Assembly: GCA_026770615.1 (NCBI GenBank)
Contig: MU631948.1
Coordinates: 33,837 to 65,264 of the forward strand
DNA length: 31,428 bases
DNA from: Pavlovales sp. CCMP2436
Taxonomy: Eukaryota; Haptophyta; Pavlovophyceae; Pavlovales
Reading direction: 5' to 3'
Notes under the pieces: generated by a model
Told to the model about the DNA's origin: nothing
Database searches by the model: none
Seen by the model: the letters and a program-made list of their open reading frames with translations, nothing else
Program-made: the position numbers and the translations under genes
Part shown: in pieces, positions 19,447-27,584 of the stretch
How the letters are laid out: each line of letters starts with the position of its first letter
Numbering within the stretch: the first letter of the stretch is position 1

Positions 19447-19779
19447 ATGGAGATAGAATTCGAGAGGCTTTTATTCGATAGCTCAAACGGCAGAGTCCAT
19501 GTAGGGAGCGCCATTGGCGATACATACAATTTTTGCAGCATCGAATGGGTGAATCAGCACATGGTTACCGGTCTTTTGGTTGACATTGGAACCCGCGATC
19601 TGTGCCAAGGGGTCTATTACAAGGCCAACTGGAAAAATCTGTTCATTTACTCGGAGGGGGACGATCAGATCTATGAGTCGTACCAAACCCCGGCTATCAT
19701 GTCGCGTTACATCCTGTGTAAACACAGGAAGCAAGCCAAAAGGAGAAGACCGCGAATGGGTGAGAAAGATCACAAATAA
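19447..19779 (+). CDS. Small element protein A (paralogue of next ORF)
   Basis: A 110-codon intact ORF, 39 bp downstream of the polymerase stop. The core from YNF to the Tyr-Lys-Ala segment aligns without gaps to the following ORF: shared YNF, W at +7, TG at +14, LV, G at +28, YKA, L, I and E, about 17 identities in 47 positions. The tail is Lys/Arg-rich (KHRKQAKRRRPRMG). Its stop overlaps an AATAAA-type signal (CAAATAAAAATG). Function unknown. Confidence 0.5.
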   Translation: MEIEFERLLFDSSNGRVHVGSAIGDTYNFCSIEWVNQHMVTGLLVDIGTRDLCQGVYYKANWKNLFIYSEGDDQIYESYQTPAIMSRYILCKHRKQAKRRRPRMGEKDHK

Positions 19780-19806
19780 AAATGTCACGTAGGTGTATAT
19801 AGAAGC

Positions 19807-20118
19807 ATGAATATAGAAGAGATGCCTTCTAATCAGCACTTCCAGTCTTACCTCAATGCGATCGCCAATGAACGCGCTCGTCGGTTTGAAAACAGCGATC
19901 TGCTCGATTGCTACAATTTTGGAGATTTCAAATGGGACGATGACAAGACCGCCACGGGGTACTTGGTGTGCTCGGACACGAACAACGACATGAGTGGACT
20001 CACGTACAAGGCATCAATGGCAACCCTGATGATCCTGGACGAGAACAACGACACGCAGGGTACGCACGAAACACCCATCAGGCTTAAACAGTACATGGCT
20101 GAACACAAAAACGTTTAA
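19807..20118 (+). CDS. Small element protein B (paralogue of preceding ORF)
   Basis: A 103-codon intact ORF from ATG 19807 to TAA, followed by AATAAAATAG. It shares the YNF...W...TG.LV...G..YKA core with 19447-19779, but has an acidic N-terminal half instead of the basic tail. The pair looks like a tandem duplication that has since diverged in charge. No family is recognised. Confidence 0.5.
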   Translation: MNIEEMPSNQHFQSYLNAIANERARRFENSDLLDCYNFGDFKWDDDKTATGYLVCSDTNNDMSGLTYKASMATLMILDENNDTQGTHETPIRLKQYMAEHKNV

Positions 20119-20152
20119 TAAAATAGCAAATAAATAGCAATAAAATAGCAAA
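20119..20152 (+). repeat. Short AT-rich tandem (AATAGCAA units)
   Basis: Three imperfect copies of AAATAGCAA between two small ORFs. It also supplies several AATAAA-like signals for the upstream gene. Confidence 0.6.
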
Positions 20153-20185
20153 AAATATATTCCACACTGTTAATAAATTAACATT

Positions 20186-20521
20186 ATGAAAAACTTTTAC
20201 GCCACAAGTGACTCTCAAATCCTCGAGACAAAGCTAAACGAGATAACACGTCTATTAAATCAAATGAAGATCATCGACGTGGATGTGCGCTTGATCAATG
20301 CGAAAACCATGAGCAACGGAACCATCTTTGGCGAGTTCTCGCACAACCGGAAACTCTACTTTAAAGTAAATTTCAATTTCATCACCGTGTACAAACGCGG
20401 TTTCATATGCAGGGAGGACCAGTACAAGCTGCTCATAAAAAACAACACCGACATCATCTTCCCAAAGGACGAGTGCAAGATCATCGACGACGAAGACGAG
20501 CCGTGCTGCGTCATCTTCTAA
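20186..20521 (+). CDS. Small element protein with C-terminal CaaX-like box
   Basis: A 111-codon intact ORF. The N-terminus is helical (ETKLNEITRLLNQMK), the middle is strand-rich (KLYFKVNFNFITVYKRG), and the C-terminal end is acidic and then CCVIF. The last four residues, CVIF, fit a CaaX prenylation box (C, two aliphatics, F). If real, the product would be lipid-anchored on host membranes. The NGT.FGEF...YFKV.F pattern is faintly like the two preceding paralogues. No known family. Confidence 0.45.
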   Translation: MKNFYATSDSQILETKLNEITRLLNQMKIIDVDVRLINAKTMSNGTIFGEFSHNRKLYFKVNFNFITVYKRGFICREDQYKLLIKNNTDIIFPKDECKIIDDEDEPCCVIF

Positions 20522-20553
20522 CCCTCCTCTTTATTTCCTAAGTCCATTTCACA

Positions 20554-20808
20554 ATGATGCTCCAACAACAGCAGTGCTCAACCTACAAGTGCCAGAAGCG
20601 TGACTTGAAGCATACACGAAAGCTGACCGAGATGTTTGCACCCTCGATGTTTGCACCTACGATTCCCTCGACCACCGGAAGTTTCCTAAACTGTGTGCCT
20701 TTATCGTATTGTATAGATAACGGATTGGCCCCGGGAGGAACCTATTTGCCTGGCCACGCTGGTTTACATACACGATCCCTTGACTTTCCGGACGACGAGC
20801 AAGACTAG
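20554..20808 (+). CDS. Possible small ORF converging on the lipase
   Basis: An 84-codon ORF from ATG (MMLQQQQCSTYKCQKR). Its last 150 bp overlap the 3' end of the minus-strand lipase, which is better supported there. A duplicated MFAP motif (TEMFAPSMFAPT) is the only visible feature. It is a weak call and could be noise between convergent arms. Confidence 0.25.
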   Translation: MMLQQQQCSTYKCQKRDLKHTRKLTEMFAPSMFAPTIPSTTGSFLNCVPLSYCIDNGLAPGGTYLPGHAGLHTRSLDFPDDEQD

Positions 20809-21296
20809 ACAGAGCCGAGACCGCATCCAATCGAGTCCGCACATCCGTCTGCCTGGTGCCGCTGGGTTGACGCCAACCGATATCGTCCAGCCCCGCCGCC
20901 TTGTTTATAGTCTTTACTTGTCCGCCAGACCCTGATTGCTCTGCAAGGCGTCCGCCCAAGCTGTGCCCGACTGAATAATTCGCCGGCCGACCATACTTCT
21001 TCTCAGTTGCAGCCGTGATGCTGCGGGCGAGATTAAGTCTGTCTGTGTTCTTGTGCGCCCCCACCGCGATCAGTTCATCGTCGACCAGCCAGTCCTTTAC
21101 GGTTACGGACCCACGGTGGGCGACGACGGGCTGGCCGCTTCGATCTACGAAGACCATGGTGTTTGGGCGCGATCAGTTCCTTGTCGAGCGTGTAGCCCAT
21201 CAATTCTCCGAATGTAGATGCTTGTGCGAGGGGTAGGTACGACGCCCGGGCTAAGTTGGTAGAGTCTTGCTTGAACTTGTTGGCTGCGGTGCTCAT
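20657..21296 (-). pseudogene. Class 3 lipase-like protein, one frameshift
   Basis: It starts at ATG 21296 (MSTAANKFKQDST) and runs to about 21165, where a one-base change in a CCCAAA context moves it to the frame beginning near 21157. That frame holds VVAHRGSVTVKDWL (the RGT-like strand of class 3 lipases), VGHSLGG (nucleophile Ser, 20951-20968) and a C-terminal AHSLGNF that can supply the catalytic His. The Asp is not obvious. Total length, about 212 residues, suits a compact Lipase_3 (alpha/beta hydrolase). No signal peptide is seen. In a virus this could act on host or virion membrane lipids. It ends converging on the left-arm genes. Confidence 0.65.
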
Positions 21297-21358
21297 TGTG
21301 GTACGTACCCGCTTTTGAATTTAGATGTTAATTTAGCTTAATGTTGTGACCCCGGTTA

Positions 21359-21655
21359 CTAACGAAGGTTGTACAGCCCAGAATTTACTATTCTTCCATT
21401 TTTGATAAGCTTCAAGTTGAACTGCCAGTCTACAGGAGTGTCGATCATGCTAACCACGACGCCGTATGAGTATCCCAAGATGAGCTTAAAGCTGGTTAAA
21501 TCAACCGGTTGCGCACTCAGCAGCGTTGTCATGCCGACGGACCAGCCGGAGATGAAAGTAATGTCGGAAATGGTTGTGTGGATAGCCACACCTGCCGTTT
21601 TGATGAGAGTGATGGTTATGCGCCAGTATTTATAAGGCATGTGCGCTACGCTCAT
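21359..21655 (-). CDS. Small beta-rich protein, likely fibre/adhesin partner
   Basis: A 98-codon intact ORF with ATG 9 bp after the stop of the upstream large surface protein, so probably co-transcribed. It contains YKYWRITITL and later ISDITFISGWSVG. This pattern (Trp-Arg strand, then an I/E-x-I-x-F strand) recalls the discoidin-like modules of viral and phage surface proteins, as in the neighbouring gene. No catalytic motif. Function inferred only from position and pattern. Confidence 0.4.
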   Translation of the reverse strand: MSVAHMPYKYWRITITLIKTAGVAIHTTISDITFISGWSVGMTTLLSAQPVDLTSFKLILGYSYGVVVSMIDTPVDWQFNLKLIKNGRIVNSGLYNLR

Positions 21656-21664
21656 GAAGAATTC

Positions 21665-23517
21665 TTATACCTTATTTGATTGCCACGAATTGAACTGGAA
21701 TGTTTCTATTGTGATAAAGGTGGAATTGTTGTTCGAAGCGGATATGTTCCATTGAAGCGGGGCGCCTTCATTGGTGTATCTGGCGTTTGGGTCTATTTTA
21801 TATGACACCATTTTTACTGCTTCCGGGTATTCGATACCCAGATATTGACTCCCTTGACCAGCTGAATTGAAAGACTCCACCGCTGAGGCCCAATACGTGT
21901 CGCTTTTACGGTCAAATGCGAAATAAGGGTTGAACGAGTTACTAGACTGGTAGTATGTACTGTAAGATATGCGCCACACGGTTGCCACCTGCCAGTCGTC
22001 GCTGCTTGTTATTGACGTAGTTGATAAAAACACCGGGGAGGTTTTATTGAGTGAGTTGATGGTTGTTGGGTTGTAGGCGGGTGTTGCCACAACTTGGAAG
22101 GCGGAGAATTGATTATCAGTAGTTAACAACCATGAATCGACATTGGCCGTGCAGCTCAAAATGTTGACCGCTTCTTTGGAAAGAATCAACTTGGTGTTCA
22201 AGGTAACCAAATTGTCTATCACGTTGTATGAAATCCCCGTTGGTTGCTCTACAAATGATGTCGCCTGAGAAGAACGAATCGTGGCCAATTGTCGTGGGTA
22301 GCCGCTTATTTGTGAAATCACTCAAAGTTTGCGTGCGAGACTCATGGAAAATGACGGTCAGGCGCGAGATGGGGCATATAATCCCCGAGTACGCATTGCT
22401 CGCAATGGTACCTCCGCAGATTCGGATAACCGGCTTGTAAATCTGGTGGTAAAATGCAATGCATGATGAACCTTCCGGATTGCGTGTAATCGCGGCGTCT
22501 CCTGCGTGAAATAAAAAATCAAAATTAAAGTCGAATTCGAAATCAGCAACGTGTACTGTGTTGCTGGGTTGAAAAGCGCAAGAAGCGCGTTTTGCTCATT
22601 AAGGAAACGCGTAATGTCGTATTTCATCTGACGCACGTTTGTCCTTTGCGAACCAGTGGCGAGTATTTCAACTGTGATTCGCTTACTAGCATCGATTACG
22701 ACCCCGGATCGAACGTAGGCGCAACTTGCTACATTGGCAAATGAACGAGTACCCATATAGCGATCCCAAATTATGTTGAGCGTCGTGCTCGTGTTAAGCT
22801 CCAAATTGATTTCACTTGCATTGCTGCCATTGTAGCGGTCTACTCCGTAATAGATTCCGTTGTTGAAAGTCCCCCATTCGGTACTTGCTAAAAACGAAGC
22901 TACATATTTACCAGTGGTACTGTCTAACGCGAGTGCGGCGTGCCCGAAGCTTTGGGTGAATCCGGCGTAGGCGCTAGCGGGATCCATAGTTGCCTTCCAC
23001 TTTGCACACACCATCGCCGGGGTTGCTGCTGTGTTTGTCCGGGGATGAAACGCAAAACGTTTACGAGATAGGTTGTCTCAGCCACCACCTCTTCGGGCAT
23101 AATCTGGTTAATCGTGTACGTTGATACCTTTGGGTCTGTCGTCGTCTCGTCCTGGAGCAGTTTTGTATCCCCAAGGACAGTGATGCAGCCCGCGGAGATC
23201 GGTTTTGCCTTAGAAAAGCTCCACTACACACCCACGGCCTTTGTCACCGCCTGGCCAAGTGAGATCGGGAGAGTTGTCTCGGCCACATAGCTCAAGGGTT
23301 CGGTGAAAAGTGTGCTATCAAACGGGAAAACCAGCTCGTCGTTCCCAGATGCAACCGGTAGTTTTTTCTTTATAATTTTTGTAATATCGCGAGTCTGATT
23401 CTGGGGAGACTTCAGAGATGAGAAACTGAGTTGCGTGACTGCACTTGTCGCGATTGCGTATGGGTCGACGATCACATCCAGCACGGTTGAATCAAGCGCA
23501 CCGTAAACGTTTGACAT
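21665..23517 (-). pseudogene. Large virion surface protein with F5/8C-like domain, broken
   Basis: It begins at ATG 23517 (MSNVYGALDSTVLD). Its frame meets TAG at 23226..23224 but continues in frame (WSFSKAKPISAG). It then changes frame at a G4 run (about 23041), near 22510-22550 and near 22320, and ends with TAA at 21665. The reassembled length is about 617 codons. The body is Ser/Thr/Asn-rich and beta-like. The last 110 residues (PYFAFDRKSDTYWAS, QYLGIEYPEAV, APLQWNISASNN) match the F5/8 type C/discoidin pattern. Best guess is a fibre or receptor-binding protein. Its size would also suit a major capsid protein, and I cannot exclude that its N-terminal 450 residues are one. Confidence 0.55.
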
Positions 23518-23548
23518 ATTGGTTATAAATGTCCCCTACATTTTTTTA

Positions 23549-23764
23549 CTACATTCCACCGGTCCTGCGCATGGTCATAAACTTGTCGATGGTCTGTTTG
23601 TGGACGCCAAACACGATTCCTATCGCACCCCTACCGCCTTTAGTGCTCAGATCGCCGTACTTTTTAATGACTTTCTGCAAAATGATCTCATTCGACATGA
23701 GCCTTGCGATTTGTGCGTTCTCGCCTTGCGGTGACTTTGCCGGTCGCGTCCGAAGATCTGACAT
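23549..23764 (-). CDS. Small basic element protein
   Basis: 71 codons from ATG 23764 (MSDLRTRPAKSP). An in-frame TTG 18 bp upstream is a less likely start. The product is basic, with a possible helix-turn-helix-like stretch (NEIILQKVIKKYGDLSTKGG, then GIVFGVHKQTIDKF). It lies between the Pro-rich and surface-protein genes on the same strand and its TAG is 32 bp before the next ATG. DNA binding is plausible but unproven. Confidence 0.4.
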   Translation of the reverse strand: MSDLRTRPAKSPQGENAQIARLMSNEIILQKVIKKYGDLSTKGGRGAIGIVFGVHKQTIDKFMTMRRTGGM

Positions 23765-23789
23765 CTTTCCAATTTGTTTCAACTCGTTA

Positions 23790-24812
23790 CTAGTTAAGTC
23801 CTAAGTTGAGTTCTCCGAGTTGCATTTGCCTGCGAGACATGGTGGGCGGCGACTGATATTTCTCGTACGGCTTGGACGATGCTCCGGCTTCCGGGTATTC
23901 GGTGTACGCCGATGCGATCGTCGCATTCCTCCCGGCACTCTTGGTCCTGGTTAGAGCTGGGGTTGCTACTTTCTTCTCGGAAACGTAGACGGGTGGCGTT
24001 GGCGGTGCGGGGGTAGGTGCCGTGATTGTGACAGCCGGGAGACCACTAAGCACCTGCATGGGCCTTCTGGGGGATGCCGTTACGGGTGTGGCCGGCGACT
24101 GGAATGGTGCCGATGTGGCTGGGACGGGCGTCTGCATTGACTCCCGGACAGCTGGCGACGGAGATTGGAACACATGTTCGTTTGTCGTCGGAGGAACGTA
24201 TTGGGTTGGCACAAGCGGTTCTAGCATGGCCTGCGTCGGTTCGTGCTGGGGCTGTGGGTCGTAGGTTGTGGGCTGCCTGATCCCGGAGTTTGGAATTGGC
24301 CGGCGGATGGGCTCCGAACCCAGGGCACGTCCACGCATCTCTGTTGGGCTGAGCAACGGGTTGTAGATCACGCTTGGACCACCACCGACATCTTGGCGTG
24401 GAGCAAATCCGGTTCTTTGGTCGACGAATGGCTGAAGGCGCTCGGGTATTACGCTGCGGTTCAGAAACGGGGTTCCATCCGTGTCGTTTAAGGTATCCGT
24501 GTAGATGACGGGCTGGTATGAGCGATTCCGGTGTTCGGTCCTTGCGATCCATCGTGATCTTTTTGTTTTCGGAATTATAACCGGAACCTGTGTGAACACG
24601 AGTTTCTCGCTAAGCGCGTGGTGGTGCACACCGGTCCAGTATTGTGGTCTTCCTGCCCCAAAAATCGGGTGTAGTGCACCGTCGTAGGGCTGTCCGTTCA
24701 AAATAAAGTTCGTAGTGCGATTGCGAGGGTCTGTGTCAAGCCAGTCCATCATCTTGTCCGTGTTGAGATTGTCTACGGCTTGCGACATTTGCGGTTTTTC
24801 TTGATATGTCAT
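23790..24812 (-). CDS. Proline-rich virion-type protein
   Basis: An intact ORF from ATG 24812 (MTYQEKPQMSQAVDN), ending with tandem stops TAG TAA. The N-terminal 100 residues look folded (MMDWLDTDPRNRTTNF, FGAGRPQYWTGVHHH). Residues about 130-310 are Pro/Thr/Ala-rich and disordered (PTPAPPTPPVYV), and the end is a short helical segment. A conserved N-terminal part with a long Pro-rich tail, between the ATPase and the surface proteins, suggests a scaffold, core or minor structural protein. No family is recognised. Confidence 0.5.
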   Translation of the reverse strand: MTYQEKPQMSQAVDNLNTDKMMDWLDTDPRNRTTNFILNGQPYDGALHPIFGAGRPQYWTGVHHHALSEKLVFTQVPVIIPKTKRSRWIARTEHRNRSYQPVIYTDTLNDTDGTPFLNRSVIPERLQPFVDQRTGFAPRQDVGGGPSVIYNPLLSPTEMRGRALGSEPIRRPIPNSGIRQPTTYDPQPQHEPTQAMLEPLVPTQYVPPTTNEHVFQSPSPAVRESMQTPVPATSAPFQSPATPVTASPRRPMQVLSGLPAVTITAPTPAPPTPPVYVSEKKVATPALTRTKSAGRNATIASAYTEYPEAGASSKPYEKYQSPPTMSRRQMQLGELNLGLN

Positions 24813-24835
24813 GAACACACATTTTTATTTTGTTT

Positions 24836-25597
24836 TTATCTTTTTGAGGTGTATGTTAGTTTGGCAAATTTGTTGTAAATCAAGGCATTTGAGACGTCCA
24901 AGAACATGAACCGGTGAGAGTCTCCTCCTTGTGGAAAGTAGTGGTTGTACAGCTCCTGGAACTCCGTCTTGTCCCTTGGTACGAGCTCGTCCCTTATTGA
25001 ATCCAATTCACGCAGATTGCTTACGCGGAACATGAGCAGGGCGCTAATGAGCTTACGTATAGTCAACGGAATCGAACGGTACGTTTGCGTTATAACCCAA
25101 ATGCTCACACGCACATGACGCCTGTTGCAAATTAGTTTCTCAAAAGAAGTTCGCAATGTATTATCCTTTAAATTAGACATGAAATCATCGACGATTATAA
25201 GCGTGTTTTGCTTCTTCTTGGATGACACTTCTAATTTGGCTATCAGCGACTCGAGAGAATCTATGGTGAGTTCGTGGTGGAATTTATCGTGATTCTGGAA
25301 TGGCAAGTCGGACATGGATGCGAACGAGGTTGCCGGCACAAACAAATGAACTGCGTCGAACACACCTGCGTAGATGACTGGATCAGTCTGAGTCAGAAGT
25401 GCTGTGCTCAGCGAGGTCTTACCAAATCGCGGTGGACCAAGGAAGACTGCAAACATAGCCTGGTTGGGGAGGGGCGACGGGACTGGACCCGGGGGTGAGT
25501 CGACTGAGAATCGCGGGATCGTCAGCGAAATGTTGTTTTCCTCCTAGTTCACGTTTGCATTCGATGGTTTTAAGTCTGGTGAGGTCTGTTCGGCCAT
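24836..25597 (-). pseudogene. Genome-packaging ATPase (FtsK/HerA, A32-like), in-frame TAG at codon 18
   Basis: The enzyme that drives DNA into the capsid in PLVs, Polintons and NCLDVs. Walker A GPPRFGKTS is coded at about 25411-25437. Walker B is LIIVDDF, and WVITQTYRSIP is the sensor segment; the rest fits the A32-like length. The ORF with an internal ATG (25456) starts only seven residues before Walker A, too short for the fold. The same frame is open back to ATG 25597 (MAEQTSPDLKPSNAN) apart from one TAG at 25546..25544; the stretch between (ISLTIPRFSVDSPPGP) looks coding. The full length would be 254 codons. TAA ends the gene just before the Pro-rich gene. Confidence 0.8.
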
Positions 25598-25635
25598 GTA
25601 TGGTATGCTCCTTTATATAAATTGCATCGGTGGTC

Positions 25636-26040
25636 TTAAAGGCGGCTGTGTTTGGTATCGGAGTGGGGGCCCACCTGTTTGATTTCTTCTTCTTTTGGGC
25701 GACTTGCCGCTGGGGGAGCCGTTTGCGTGTTGAAGCCATATTTCGCAGCAAGTCGGATCGCCATCTCGTATTCCAGTATTGCGTCGTCGTTTCTTTTTAT
25801 TTCCAAAGCGGCGGCGACACGCGTGGCATTTGCATCAGCGAGGATTTCCAGCCTTCGCGCGTTTGCTTTTAGGTAGTTTAATTTTTGCTTTTCAGATTGG
25901 ACGCGTTTAGGCTTTACGACGGGGGCAACGTCTGGGGTTGGCGGCGGCTCTTGGGCTGGTGTCTGGACGGGAGCGATCTTGACATCAGTTTCCTCTTCCG
26001 TTACCGTGATTGAAGACGTTGAAATCTGTATTTTTTCCAT
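25636..26040 (-). CDS. Charged helical element protein
   Basis: 135 codons from ATG 26040 (MEKIQISTSSITV). An acidic, Pro-rich N-terminal third is followed by a basic KPKR segment and a long helix (KQKLNYLKANARRLEIL, then RNDDAILEYEMAIRLAAKYG). The end is only 39 bp before the ATPase start, so they probably share a transcript. The overlapping ORF at 25419-25751 in another frame is a shadow. Function unknown; a coiled-coil structural or DNA-associated role is possible. Confidence 0.45.
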   Translation of the reverse strand: MEKIQISTSSITVTEEETDVKIAPVQTPAQEPPPTPDVAPVVKPKRVQSEKQKLNYLKANARRLEILADANATRVAAALEIKRNDDAILEYEMAIRLAAKYGFNTQTAPPAASRPKEEEIKQVGPHSDTKHSRL

Positions 26041-26149
26041 GTGTTTGAGAATTGCTTTTATGATATGCACTACTGAGATTTTAAATCAAAATGCTTTGGG
26101 ATTTGCGGCTTTGCGGGTAAAAATAAAAATAACAACGAACACTACACAG
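26041..26149. promoter_or_regulatory. Divergent promoter region
   Basis: A 109-bp AT-rich spacer between the start of the minus-strand packaging/virion cluster (ATG 26040) and the plus-strand penton-like gene (ATG 26150). It contains an A/T run with AAAATAAAAATAAC. Both clusters must be initiated from here or within neighbours. No specific box was identified. Confidence 0.4.
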
Positions 26150-26908
26150 ATGGTACTTCATAGGCATTTCCTAACTTCAAAACAAAGTGACCGTTACATG
26201 ATTGCGTTAGACCGCACCGACTCGCTGCAATTCTACTTGGCACCGGGCATCTCACTTAAGTCTCACGAGAACATGTATGTCCGCGTTCAGTCGGCAAGCA
26301 TCCCTATTGTGCAACCTAACGTGAACTGAACAAACAACAAGCTTGTCCTCTTTTACGGTGCATCTTTGACGCTGACGGACACCATACCGGTTGGCAATTA
26401 CACCAGTGGGATCAATCTTGCTACGGCGATGAACGCGACGACGACCTTTGGCACAACCGGTCTGACATGTTCTTTCTCTACATTTACAAACAAATTGACA
26501 TTTACGCACAGCCAGTCTCCCTCTATCACGATCATCACGGCCACGTCGACCATGGAACTCATAGGCATGAACGAACTGAACAACCTCATCATTCCGACTG
26601 GCGTGGCAACAACGACACCCCGCATGCTTGATCTTACGGGCGTTCGATCTGTTATAATTGCATGCGAATCATTCGAGCTTGACTGCATGGATAGCCAAAA
26701 ATCAGTGGGAGAGAGCACCACCAACCTTGTTATCTGCATACCTCAATCGCAAGCGTATGGGGACATCTTGACGGACTCGACCCCGTTCATGCTCGCACGT
26801 CGGCGCAATTTGTCCACAATCTCCATCCAACTTTTAGACGAGAACCAAAATCACTATGACACTCAGGGTCTACCTTGGTCCTGCGTGATTGACGTGGATG
26901 TGCGCTAG
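26150..26908 (+). pseudogene. Penton-like minor capsid protein, in-frame TGA
   Basis: It starts at ATG 26150 (MVLHRHFLTSKQSDR). The frame meets TGA at 26327-26329 and continues without shift (TNNKLVLFYGASL) to TAG 26908, 252 codons in all. The pattern YVRVQSASIPIVQPNVN, then IPVGNYTSGINLATAMNA, then TLxGLxxxx-type strands, ending LLDENQNHYDTQGLPWS, matches the minor capsid/penton single jelly-roll proteins of PLVs and adintoviruses, where a terminal LxDExG...D..G..W segment is typical. The TGA probably replaces Trp or another codon. It would form capsid vertices. The assignment rests on motif order, not on a search. Confidence 0.55.
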
Positions 26909-26972
26909 TCTTTTATGCTTATTTTGATACAATTAAAAATCTTTGACAATCGCACAATAGAGTGCATCTTCA

Positions 26973-27326
26973 ATGCAATTTGGACGGTTTCTAGGGCGTG
27001 TTGCTCGTTTTCGTGCTAGAGCCCTCCCTGCTGTTCAAAGGTTCGGAAATGCAGCCGGAGAATTTCTCCACAAGGGATCAGCTATTGGTGCTCGCGTTGC
27101 AAAACTTGCCAGGTCTGGTCTGGATGCGATTGAGAAGAGCGAGCTTGGACGCATTCCAGGTGTAGGAGAACTTGTGGGCGTCGGTCGGGATGCCACAAAC
27201 TTTGGCGGCATGGCTTCTCGCGCCGCAGGTCGTGTTGGCGACATAGCCTCGCGCGTTGGACAATCGAGGAAATTGCGGGGACTCACTAGTCAGTTCGAGC
27301 GCACTGCGAACGCACAGAGCGGCTAA
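26973..27326 (+). CDS. Small Ala/Gly/Arg-rich virion-type protein
   Basis: A 117-codon intact ORF, 64 bp after the penton-like gene. The product is basic and amphipathic (FGRFLGRVARFRARAL, then GRIPGVGELVGVGRDA). Such proteins in this genome position are often pVI/core-like capsid-interior or membrane-active proteins in adenovirus-related elements. No diagnostic protease cleavage site is clear. It is the last gene I attribute to the element. Confidence 0.45.
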   Translation: MQFGRFLGRVARFRARALPAVQRFGNAAGEFLHKGSAIGARVAKLARSGLDAIEKSELGRIPGVGELVGVGRDATNFGGMASRAAGRVGDIASRVGQSRKLRGLTSQFERTANAQSG

Positions 27327-27396
27327 TGCATAAACAAAAAAACCAAAAAATCAAGACTAAGCGGATCCAGGGAATCAATTTTGTGTGGTCTTATAA

Positions 27397-27420
27397 GGGC
27401 CGTTCTACACTGAATTTGTT
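27397..27420 (+). other. Possible PIF/Harbinger left terminus
   Basis: A TAA at 27394-27396 is followed by GGGCCGTTCTACACTGAAT. PIF/Harbinger elements insert at TWA/TAA and often start GGG/GGC. The transposase begins 190 bp further in. The matching right end was not found, so this is weak. Confidence 0.25.
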
Positions 27421-27584
27421 TTTCGTTGGCTTGGTGGGTAGAAGTTTTTTTTTCATTTCCATTCATGTTTCTATTCTATACCCAGGCGCGACACCAGCGC
27501 AGCACCCCAACGGGAAGTTGGACAAAAAGTCGGTTGAAACCTCCGTCACGAGCACTGAGCAGGGGAGTGACGGTCGAGGCGGCC

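Noticed and set aside
14827..20118. Altered genetic code with TAA/TAG read as glutamine
   Set aside because: It would explain several in-frame stops. But intact genes end at TAA/TAG with poly(A)-like signals, a TGA also interrupts the penton-like gene, and the polymerase and the two following ORFs would merge into one implausible protein.
12100..27480. Terminal inverted repeats of the viral element
   Set aside because: I compared 12100-13110 with the reverse complement of 27330-27480 by eye and found only GGATCC-scale matches, which are not meaningful.
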